DNA of 5,314 nucleotides from Alphaproteobacteria bacterium (GTDB lineage: Bacteria > Pseudomonadota > Alphaproteobacteria > Rickettsiales > JAIXRX01). How positions within the stretch are numbered: position 1 is the stretch's first letter; the number at the start of each line of letters is the position of its first letter. The stretch spans positions 1-5,314 of the forward strand of contig JAIXRX010000220.1 of the NCBI GenBank assembly GCA_027485005.1. The letters are read 5' to 3'. Shown here piece after piece: positions 1 through 5,024 of the stretch. The notes under the pieces are model-generated. The model saw nothing but the letters and a program-made list of their open reading frames with translations. It did not search any database and had not been told where the DNA came from. Made by a program: the position numbers and the translations under genes.

Positions 1-384
1 AGCGTGGTTTCCGCCAAACCCGAAGTGCGCGCTGTACTGCTCGATTTCCAACGCCAATTTGCGCAAAGCGACAATGGCGCCGTACTGGACGGACGCGACA
101 TTGGCACCGTGGTCTGCCCAGAGGCCTGCGTGAAAATTTTCCTGACCGCGGATGTGGAAGCACGCGCTAACCGCCGCTATCACCAGCTGTTATCCTTGGG
201 CATGGAATCGGACTATGAGCAAGTGCTAGCTGATTTGAATGCACGCGACAAACGTGACGCTGAGCGCGCTGCCGCGCCACTCAAAGCCGCCGAAGACGCT
301 GTTTCTCTGGACTCCACCAAGCTGGATGCCGATGCTGTATTTCAAGCGGTGGTGAATGTGTTGCATCAAAAAATGAGCGCTTAA
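1..384 (+). CDS. cmk: Cytidylate kinase (CMP/dCMP kinase), C-terminal part; 5' end outside window
   Basis: Cytosolic enzyme that transfers phosphate from ATP to CMP or dCMP, giving CDP/dCDP for RNA and DNA precursors. The reading frame is open from the first base and encodes the last 127 residues; the family is about 210-230 residues, so roughly the first 90, including the ATP-binding P-loop, lie upstream. Counting from the first visible codon, PEVR (7-10) and the GRDIGTVV motif (31-38) are the NMP-kinase substrate-binding region. The segment around ARANRRY (54-60) is the arginine-bearing region near the LID, followed by ARDKRDAERAAAPL (81-94) and LDSTKLDAD (103-111), all closely matching the E. 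coli protein as I remember it. The GTG at 4-6 is an internal valine, not a start. The stop is TAA at 382-384. The family and frame are clear; only completeness is unknown. Cmk normally sits directly upstream of rpsA, but here a minus-strand gene intervenes, converging on cmk with 18 bases between the stops. Confidence 0.96.
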   Translation, partial: SVVSAKPEVRAVLLDFQRQFAQSDNGAVLDGRDIGTVVCPEACVKIFLTADVEARANRRYHQLLSLGMESDYEQVLADLNARDKRDAERAAAPLKAAEDAVSLDSTKLDADAVFQAVVNVLHQKMSA

Positions 385-420
385 AAAACAGGCTCTGCAC
401 TTTCATAGGAAATAGCCTGT
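383..420 (-). terminator. Intrinsic terminator of the minus-strand gene 403-1206
   Basis: Read on the minus strand, ACAGGCT (420-414) pairs with AGCCTGT (394-388) across a 19-base loop, and the stem runs into six T (388-383, the first of them also the last base of the arm). This is a rho-independent layout for transcription coming from the minus-strand gene. The upstream arm lies within that gene's last codons and the stop codon lies in the loop, so gene end and terminator overlap. The T tract reaches the stop codon of cmk. On the plus strand the stem is not followed by T, so it should not serve cmk. The stem is only 7 bp and the loop is long, hence moderate confidence. Confidence 0.6.
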
Positions 421-1206
421 ATCTGGGTGTGATGCTTCCATTTTTTCCGCTTCTGTAATGCGCTCAAACCATTTGCCAGCTTTTTTAATCTGCGCCTTAG
501 TTGGTTCAGTTTGCGGGTTAGTTTGACGTGGTTTATTAACAGAACACCTGCTGTCAACTTCATCCTCCTCTCCCACCACCTGCTTACCCAAACGTCTCAA
601 CCGATTCTCATGCCCTTTGAGCGACCTTGCAATGCGCTCCTCATGCCTTTCTTGAATCCGATCTTTCTCTAGGTAAGCAAACTCATCAGCCATCTTTAAT
701 GATTCTTTTATAATTTTGGCAAATGATTCACTCTGGGCATTAGCTATATCCATCATCGACTCATGTAGATCTTCCAATTTTTTCAAATCATCCTGTGGAG
801 CAAGCGCCTTGCCATCATACTGATCTAAATGGAATCGACTCAAAACTTCTGCATATTGATCTAGTAAAGTTAAAAACTCGTCCTTTTGTTCGGTTGTCAA
901 ATCAACCGATGACTTACTCTTATCAATACTAAAATGACGATCCTTATACTGCGGCAAACGACCCAAAAGAGCATGTTCTCCATCAGTTTTTAAGGATGTC
1001 GTTTCTTGATAACCTCCCAAAACAATCTTTCTGGCCACTTTCAACGCTTGCTCAATACGTTCTAACATTTCCTTTCTAAAGGTTTCATTTTCCTGCACAA
1101 ACTGAGGCTGTAAATTAGATTCTGTATCACTTAGAATCTGGCCTTTGATTAAATGTGTCTCCAGATCCTCAGGCGGGCTTGGCTCTAAACTTTTGTGGAA
1201 AGTCAT
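403..1206 (-). CDS. Uncharacterised helical, charged protein (267 residues), inserted between cmk and rpsA
   Basis: I do not recognise this protein family. The reading frame extends up to an ATG at 1221, but the ATG at 1206 is preferred because GAGGTGA lies just before it with good spacing; the 1221 start has no ribosome binding site. From the 1206 start there is no signal peptide and no membrane segment, so a cytosolic protein is expected unless it is exported by a specialised system. Predicted helices by eye are at about 36-63, 104-126 and a long heptad-like stretch at 138-205. That stretch ends in a basic part (RIARSLKGHENRLRRLGK, 191-208), followed by an acidic patch GEEDEVD (212-218), a polar Pro/Gln/Thr linker (about 222-237) and a last helix at 237-257. 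It has one cysteine (221). Sampled rows are about 32-53% G+C, most near or below 40%, against about 50-60% in cmk and rpsA. This and its position between normally adjacent genes suggest acquisition. Function unknown; it could be a structural, regulatory or secreted coiled-coil protein. Confidence 0.75.
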   Translation of the reverse strand: MTFHKSLEPSPPEDLETHLIKGQILSDTESNLQPQFVQENETFRKEMLERIEQALKVARKIVLGGYQETTSLKTDGEHALLGRLPQYKDRHFSIDKSKSSVDLTTEQKDEFLTLLDQYAEVLSRFHLDQYDGKALAPQDDLKKLEDLHESMMDIANAQSESFAKIIKESLKMADEFAYLEKDRIQERHEERIARSLKGHENRLRRLGKQVVGEEDEVDSRCSVNKPRQTNPQTEPTKAQIKKAGKWFERITEAEKMEASHPDTGYFL

Positions 1207-1209
1207 TTT

Positions 1210-1215
1210 CACCTC
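1210..1215 (-). promoter_or_regulatory. Ribosome binding site fixing the start of the minus-strand gene at 1206
   Basis: On the minus strand GAGGTG (1215-1210) continues as GAGGTGA, matching the 16S anti-Shine-Dalgarno sequence over seven bases, with the core GAGG five bases before ATG 1206-1204. The alternative in-frame ATG at 1221-1219 lies upstream of this site and has no comparable motif before it, so the shorter protein is favoured. Confidence 0.7.
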
Positions 1216-1221
1216 ATACAT

Positions 1222-1538
1222 TTGAAATTTACTTTTTTGATACCCAACCCTAACGCTTTAATGTGACATTCTTGCGAAACAATTGTTAAGGTTTCATTAA
1301 GATTTGTTGAGTCGCTAAATTGGCACGCGCACAGCAAGTAGGCGCTGGCGGTTACTGTTGCGCCCCCCTTAACTTCAAAAAACTCTTGCTTTTTAGCCAG
1401 AAACCCATAAAAGGAGCCCTCTTTTCCTTGTTGTAGAGTGAAGAGCTAACCCCTAACCGGCCTGCTGGCGCCGCTTAAGCCCATGCCTCGTTGTAAGCCT
1501 TGAGGTTCTGCCCAAGCCGCGTGAGAAAGGACAATATT
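1222..1538. promoter_or_regulatory. Divergent intergenic region and rpsA 5' leader, no gene seen
   Basis: No credible coding frame occupies these 317 bases. The left third (1222-1320) is AT-rich and must carry the promoter of the minus-strand gene; it holds a 10-base perfect palindrome AACAATTGTT (1278-1287). The right part (about 1321-1538) is richer in G+C and should hold the rpsA promoter and leader. Possible hairpins include GGCGC/GCGCC (1341-1345 with 1360-1364), CGGC/GCCG (1458-1461 with 1470-1473), the palindrome GCTTAAGC (1473-1480) and CTTG/CAAG (1499-1502 with 1513-1516). Ribosomal protein S1 genes are known in E. coli to be autoregulated through a structured leader, so a regulatory fold is plausible here but not shown. 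No -10/-35 pair is good enough to name; a weak CTTGCT at 1385-1390 followed by an A-rich ATAAAA at 1406-1411 is the sort of signal present. Confidence 0.5.
1526..1531 (+). promoter_or_regulatory. Ribosome binding site of rpsA
   Basis: AAAGGA lies seven bases before ATG 1539. This decides the start: the frame is open further upstream, to a TTG at 1500, but the encoded 13-residue extension has no ribosome binding site and does not resemble the S1 N-terminus. Confidence 0.75.
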
Positions 1539-3305
1539 ATGTCACATGTTATTGCCAAATTGGCACAAGACCTCCCTGAACAATACCAAACCACCGAAGA
1601 CTTTGAAGCGCTGTTTAACGGCCTGAGCGGTGAAGGTGGCAATACGTTGGAAGGCTCTGTAGTTCGCGGTATCGTTATCGCCATCGAAAAAGACACAGTT
1701 GTAGTGGATGTTGGCTTGAAATCAGAAGGCCGCATTCCTTTGAAAGAATTTGGTCATGCTGGCCTCGCCGCTGAAATTAAAGTCGGCGACGAAGTTGAAG
1801 TTTACGTTGAGCGCTTGGAAAACCGTCAAGGTGAAGCGTCTCTCAGCCGTGAAAAAGCACTGCGCGAAGAAGCGTGGGGCAAATTGGAAAAAGCATGCGA
1901 AAAAGGCGAACATGTGGATGGTATCATCTTCGGTCGCGTTAAAGGCGGCTTTACGGTGGACATTCAAGGCGCGATTGCGTTCTTGCCTGGCAGCCAAGTG
2001 GACATTCGCCCTGTGCGCGACATTACCCCACTGATGAACATTGCTCAGCCGTTCCAAATCCTGAAAATGGATCGCAAGCGTGGCAATATCGTGGTATCTC
2101 GCCGCGCGATTCTCGAAGAATCTCGTGCAGAACAACGCACCGATTTGCTGGCGAAAATGAAAGAAGGTAGCATTGTTGATGGTATCGTGAAAAACATCAC
2201 CGATTACGGTGCGTTCATTGATATGGGCGGCGTAGATGGCTTGTTGCACGTGACCGACATCGCTTGGAAACGCGTGAATCACCCATCCGAAGCTTTGACC
2301 ATCGGTCAGAGCGTTAAGGTGATGGTGACCAAATTCGACATGGAAAGCAAGCGCGTGTCTTTGGGTATGAAACAAATGGAAGAAAATCCATGGAAGTCAA
2401 TCCAAGAAAAATACAAACCAAACATGAAACTCAAAGGTCGTATCACCAACATCACCGACTACGGTGCGTTTGTGGAACTGGAAGATGGCGTGGAAGGCTT
2501 GGTTCACGTGTCCGAAATGTCTTGGACCAAAAAGAACATTCACCCGAACAAAATCGTATCTTCTTCTCAGGAAGTGGACGTGGTTATCTTGGATGTGGAT
2601 ACCGAAAAACATCGTATTTCACTGGGCATGAAACAGTGCGAAGCGAATCCGTGGGAAGGCTTCTCGAAGAGCTTCACCGTGGGTGACATTGTGGAAGGTG
2701 AAATTCGCAACATCACCGATTTCGGTTTGTTTGTTGGTCTCTCTGGCGAAATCGACGGCCTCGTGCACCACTCGGATCTGAGCTGGACTGAAGCGTCTGA
2801 TGCAGCCATTAAAGGCTACAAAAAAGGCGAGATGGTGAAAGCGAAAATCCTTGTGATTGATGCTGAGAAAGAACGTATTTCTTTGGGCATTAAACAGTTG
2901 GATGCAAGCGGTGCTCCTGCAGGTGCTACGGATGCTTCTTCAGCTCCTGCTGGTTCGGATACCACAGGTGGCGTGAAGAAAAACGATACCGTAACTTGCG
3001 TGATTTCTGCAGTTGAAACCGGTGGCATTGAAGTAAAAATCAACGATAGCTACACTGGCTTCATCAAGAAATCTGACTTGTCGCGCGAGCGTCAGGATCA
3101 GCGCCCAGAGCGCTTCTCCGTGGGTGACCGCGTGGACGCCAAGGTGATTTCTGTGGATAAGAAAACCATGAAGGCTTCCGTATCTATCAAAGCCCTTGAG
3201 ATGGACGAACATAAACGCGCCATCGAAGAATACGGCTCGGCTGATAGCGGTGCATCACTCGGGGATATCCTCGGTGCTGCTCTGAGCGAAGCGGGTAAAA
3301 AATAA
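1539..3305 (+). CDS. rpsA: 30S ribosomal protein S1
   Basis: RNA-binding protein of the small ribosomal subunit that captures and unfolds mRNA during initiation. At 588 residues it has the full six-domain plan: S1 domains at about 36-105, 123-189, 209-278, 296-366, 382-453 and 478-552. Domains 3, 4 and 5 carry the clearest repeats, each with N-I-T-D-(Y/F)-G (from residues 219, 304 and 391), a GL(L/V)H motif and an (V/I)SLGMKQ or ISLGIKQ ending. Domains 1 and 2 are divergent, as expected for the ribosome-docking part. The C-terminal tail contains SGASLGDILGAAL, which I associate with alphaproteobacterial S1. Between domains 5 and 6 there is a low-complexity Ala/Gly/Ser/Pro linker (about 455-478). 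The start at 1539 is supported by AAAGGA. It is probably its own transcription unit or the end of a cmk-rpsA unit; the intervening minus-strand gene and the strong terminator behind it favour an own promoter in 1222-1538. Autoregulation by S1 is known in E. coli and is only inferred here. Confidence 0.98.
   Translation: MSHVIAKLAQDLPEQYQTTEDFEALFNGLSGEGGNTLEGSVVRGIVIAIEKDTVVVDVGLKSEGRIPLKEFGHAGLAAEIKVGDEVEVYVERLENRQGEASLSREKALREEAWGKLEKACEKGEHVDGIIFGRVKGGFTVDIQGAIAFLPGSQVDIRPVRDITPLMNIAQPFQILKMDRKRGNIVVSRRAILEESRAEQRTDLLAKMKEGSIVDGIVKNITDYGAFIDMGGVDGLLHVTDIAWKRVNHPSEALTIGQSVKVMVTKFDMESKRVSLGMKQMEENPWKSIQEKYKPNMKLKGRITNITDYGAFVELEDGVEGLVHVSEMSWTKKNIHPNKIVSSSQEVDVVILDVDTEKHRISLGMKQCEANPWEGFSKSFTVGDIVEGEIRNITDFGLFVGLSGEIDGLVHHSDLSWTEASDAAIKGYKKGEMVKAKILVIDAEKERISLGIKQLDASGAPAGATDASSAPAGSDTTGGVKKNDTVTCVISAVETGGIEVKINDSYTGFIKKSDLSRERQDQRPERFSVGDRVDAKVISVDKKTMKASVSIKALEMDEHKRAIEEYGSADSGASLGDILGAALSEAGKK
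2193..2731 (+). repeat. Near-identical 23-base units within rpsA marking S1 domains 3, 4 and 5
   Basis: The 23 bases at 2193-2215, starting AACATCACCGATTACGG, recur at 2448-2470 with one change and at 2709-2731 with a few more. The spacings are 255 and 261 bases, both multiples of three and equal to one S1 domain plus linker. They encode the NITD(Y/F)G(A/L)F strand of successive domains. This is ancient domain duplication kept similar by protein constraint and codon preference, not a mobile repeat. Confidence 0.8.
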
Positions 3306-3349
3306 GCGAGCAATCGTTTGTTTAATTAAAAAAGGAGAGCGAGCAATCG
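3305..3349 (+). repeat. 12-base direct repeat spanning the rpsA stop and terminator core
   Basis: AGCGAGCAATCG occurs at 3305-3316, starting on the last base of the rpsA stop codon, and again at 3338-3349 inside the terminator hairpin, 33 bases apart. Both copies can form the small CGA-GCAA-TCG hairpin with a GNRA-type loop and both are followed by pyrimidine-rich sequence. Only the second is extended into a long stem. Confidence 0.7.
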
Positions 3350-3361
3350 CTCTCCTTTTTT
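3328..3361 (+). terminator. Strong intrinsic terminator of rpsA
   Basis: A perfect 15-bp stem, AAAAAAGGAGAGCGA (3328-3342) with TCGCTCTCCTTTTTT (3347-3361), closes on a GCAA tetraloop of the stable GNRA class. The T-rich run continues beyond the stem through TCTTTTGTTTTTT to about 3373. The 9-bp GC-rich core is followed directly by six T. It starts 22 bases after the rpsA stop, the usual place for a rho-independent terminator of a highly expressed gene, and separates rpsA from the sppA block. Confidence 0.95.
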
Positions 3362-3364
3362 CTT

Positions 3365-3394
3365 TTGTTTTTTATGCTATGAAGACAATCTAAT
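3365..3394 (+). promoter_or_regulatory. Candidate promoter of the sppA-ihfB-lapA-trpF unit
   Basis: Only 53 bases separate the terminator stem from the sppA start, so a promoter here must be compact. A plausible pair is TTGTTT (3365-3370) and TCTAAT (3389-3394, five of six to TATAAT) with 18 bases between. That would start RNA near 3401 and leave a leader of about 14 bases containing the weak GAGAG site (3405-3409). TATGCT at 3373-3378 is an alternative -10, but its -35 would fall inside the terminator stem. This is by-eye pattern matching; the -35 is weak. Confidence 0.35.
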
Positions 3395-3414
3395 CTTTTG
3401 ATCCGAGAGTTCTT

Positions 3415-4329
3415 ATGGCCGTGAATGCCGATACATTACTAGACCGCTTGCAACTAAAATCGAAACTGCGCTTCTGGCGCGTCATCACCCTTTTGGTAGT
3501 GCTGGGTTCCGCCGCCGTTTTACTCAAAAGCACTAGCCATTCGGCTTTGTCTATGCCGCGTGATTATGTGGCGCGCGTGACGGTGACGGGGGTGATTGAT
3601 GACGACCTTAAAATGCACGAAATGCTGCGCGACATAGCCAAAGATACCGATGTGAAAGGGGTGATTCTGCGCCTCGACACCCCGGGCGGCACAGCCGTGG
3701 GCGGCGAACAACTATTTTTAGATGTGCGCGAGATTGCTAAGACCAAGCCCGTGGTGGCTGTCATGCGCAATATGGCCGCATCCGCAGGCTATTTGACCGC
3801 GATTGCTGCCGACCATGTGCTTGCACGCGAAGGCACCATTACTGGCTCGATTGGCGTGATTTTGCAAACTGCCGAAGTCACCGAACTAGCAAAAAAACTT
3901 GGTGTCACCCCCATTACGATTAAAACGGGGCACCACAAAGCAACCCCCTCTCCTTTTGAAAAATTGGAGCCAGACCAACGCGCGGCACTTGAAAATTCGA
4001 TTCAAGGATTTTACTTGTATTTTATGCAGCAAGTGGCGCAACGTCGCCAAATTCCGCTTGAAACAGTCAAAACGTTAGCCGACGGACGTATTTTTACAGG
4101 GTCTGAAGCGGTAAGAGCAAAACTGGTGGATGCGATTGGTGGCGAGGAAGAAGCGCAATCTTGGCTGGAAACCAATAAAAAGCTCAAAAAAGGGCTGCCG
4201 ATTGTTGATATAGAGCCAGAATATGAGGAGCCAGGCCTGCTTTCTGAGCTAAAACAAATGGCTTCTGGCAAAGCACTCTCCGATATGTTGTTGAATCATC
4301 GTGGTTTATCCGCTATATGGAAATTATAA
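3415..4329 (+). CDS. sppA: Signal peptide peptidase SppA, short (36K) type, peptidase family S49
   Basis: Membrane-anchored serine protease that degrades signal peptides left in the membrane after protein export. The 304-residue length fits the short single-domain form rather than the roughly 600-residue E. coli tandem form. An uncleaved N-terminal anchor covers about residues 20-37, with basic residues before it, so the catalytic domain should face the periplasm. The S49 core is visible: LRLDTPGG (85-92), the nucleophile in AASAGY (Ser123), the TGSIGVI strand (143-149), the catalytic lysine in TGHHK (Lys175), and GRIFTGSEAVRAKLVDAIGG (224-243). The Ser-Lys distance of 52 equals that of B. 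subtilis SppA (Ser147/Lys199), which supports an active Ser-Lys dyad and a multimeric enzyme. The start ATG has only a weak GAGAG site five bases upstream but fits the N-terminal pattern. It leads a unit with ihfB, lapA and trpF, an order conserved in Alphaproteobacteria. Confidence 0.95.
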   Translation: MAVNADTLLDRLQLKSKLRFWRVITLLVVLGSAAVLLKSTSHSALSMPRDYVARVTVTGVIDDDLKMHEMLRDIAKDTDVKGVILRLDTPGGTAVGGEQLFLDVREIAKTKPVVAVMRNMAASAGYLTAIAADHVLAREGTITGSIGVILQTAEVTELAKKLGVTPITIKTGHHKATPSPFEKLEPDQRAALENSIQGFYLYFMQQVAQRRQIPLETVKTLADGRIFTGSEAVRAKLVDAIGGEEEAQSWLETNKKLKKGLPIVDIEPEYEEPGLLSELKQMASGKALSDMLLNHRGLSAIWKL

Positions 4330-4364
4330 GCATTTGAATTTTACCATTGTTCTTCACCTTGTGC

Positions 4365-4370
4365 GAGAGG
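4365..4370 (+). promoter_or_regulatory. Ribosome binding site of ihfB
   Basis: GAGAGG ends six bases before ATG 4377 and decides the start. An in-frame TTG at 4347 would add ten residues that IHF-beta proteins do not have and would place this site inside the coding sequence. Confidence 0.7.
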
Positions 4371-4376
4371 TTCGCC

Positions 4377-4676
4377 ATGACGAAATCTGAGCTGGTTCAA
4401 AAACTAACGGAACGTTTTCCTAATCTGTTACAACGCGATATTGAGCGTTTGGTTGGTACGATTCTTACCGAACTTTCTAGCGCACTCGAACATGGCGGGC
4501 GCGTGGAACTACGTGGCTTTGGTGCCTTCTCCGTGCGCAAACGCGAACCACGCCGCGCACGCAACCCTAAAAACGGTCAAGAAGTGAGTGTTGGCTCTCG
4601 CTACGCGATTTACTTCCGCACTGGCAAACAACTGCGCGAACGAATTAATCTCGCTAACCCAACGATCAAAGATTAA
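4377..4676 (+). CDS. ihfB: Integration host factor subunit beta
   Basis: Small DNA-bending nucleoid protein that pairs with IhfA (encoded elsewhere) and bends DNA sharply at specific sites, serving replication, recombination and transcription. At 99 residues it is slightly longer than the 94 of E. coli because of a short C-terminal tail. It opens with MTKSELVQKL, the typical IHF-beta start. The family signature lies at about 46-65: RGFGAFSVRKREPRRARNP, with Pro64 in RNP being the residue that intercalates into DNA. The arm is followed by SRYAIYFRTGKQLRER (74-89), matching the F.PGK.LR pattern of the family. The subunit assignment as beta rather than HU or alpha rests on the N-terminus and on its place after sppA. 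It lies 47 bases after sppA and 3 bases before lapA, so it is probably co-transcribed with both. Confidence 0.95.
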   Translation: MTKSELVQKLTERFPNLLQRDIERLVGTILTELSSALEHGGRVELRGFGAFSVRKREPRRARNPKNGQEVSVGSRYAIYFRTGKQLRERINLANPTIKD

Positions 4677-4679
4677 TCT

Positions 4680-5018
4680 ATGCGTTGGATCTGGTGGATG
4701 CTTCGCATTGCCGTCTGGGCGTTGCTGCTTATTGTAGTGGTTGGCATTAGCCTGACCAATCGGAATATGGTGGCACTTAAACTTCCCTTTCTTCCATATG
4801 AGGCAGGCATGCCACTTTATATTCTCGTGGTGCTATGCATTGCGATTGGCTTCGGGCTGGCTTGGCTCCAACATATTCCGCGGGCTTATCGCCGTTTTGT
4901 CGAACATCGCCGCACCAGCGCAAAGCTACAAGCTGTGACCACCGAACTCGCCGCGATTCGGATGGAGCAGCAACCAACCCTGCCCGTGCACGACTCTTCT
5001 ACCAGCGCTTCGGCCTAG
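4680..5018 (+). CDS. lapA: LapA-type membrane protein (DUF1049 / lipopolysaccharide assembly protein A domain)
   Basis: Small inner-membrane protein of 112 residues. Two hydrophobic segments, about 5-25 and 44-65, flank a short loop with NRNMVALKLPFLPYE (27-41), the pattern of the LapA/YciS domain (N...V.L..P). A basic, helical cytoplasmic tail follows (about 67-96), then a polar Ser/Thr/Ala end. In E. coli LapA acts with LapB in assembling lipopolysaccharide and controlling LpxC turnover; that this protein does the same is inference, since alphaproteobacterial members are little studied. The gene starts 3 bases after the ihfB stop with no clear Shine-Dalgarno, which suggests translational coupling. 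Location next to ihfB is common in Alphaproteobacteria and also occurs in E. coli, where ihfB is followed by lapA and lapB; here lapB does not follow and trpF does. Confidence 0.85.
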   Translation: MRWIWWMLRIAVWALLLIVVVGISLTNRNMVALKLPFLPYEAGMPLYILVVLCIAIGFGLAWLQHIPRAYRRFVEHRRTSAKLQAVTTELAAIRMEQQPTLPVHDSSTSASA

Positions 5019-5024
5019 CACTAT

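Noticed and set aside
381..563. Second minus-strand frame of 60 codons overlapping the end of the unknown gene
   Set aside because: It overlaps the longer minus-strand gene in another frame, has no ribosome binding site of note and runs through the terminator.
1207..1221. Upstream ATG at 1221 for the minus-strand gene
   Set aside because: No Shine-Dalgarno before it, whereas GAGGTGA stands just before the ATG at 1206.
1237..1262. TTGATA (1237-1242) and TTTAAT (1257-1262) as an rpsA promoter
   Set aside because: Each box matches five of six, but the spacing is 14 bases, too short for a normal sigma-70 promoter, and it lies almost 280 bases before rpsA.
385..1320. Insertion sequence or integron-like unit around the unknown gene
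   Set aside because: No terminal inverted repeats, target-site duplication, transposase or integrase could be seen at the edges.
1500..1538. In-frame TTG start for rpsA at 1500, adding 13 residues
   Set aside because: The ATG at 1539 has AAAGGA at the right distance and begins a typical S1 N-terminus; the extension is unlike S1 and would contain the ribosome binding site.
1722..2375. Long minus-strand open frame (217 codons) opposite rpsA
   Set aside because: It lies fully inside rpsA, its protein is rich in His and Phe as expected from reverse reading of the Lys/Glu codons, and it has no known domain. It is a shadow of the real gene.
4347..4376. In-frame TTG start for ihfB at 4347
   Set aside because: IHF-beta proteins begin MTKSEL, which is at 4377 and has GAGAGG six bases upstream.
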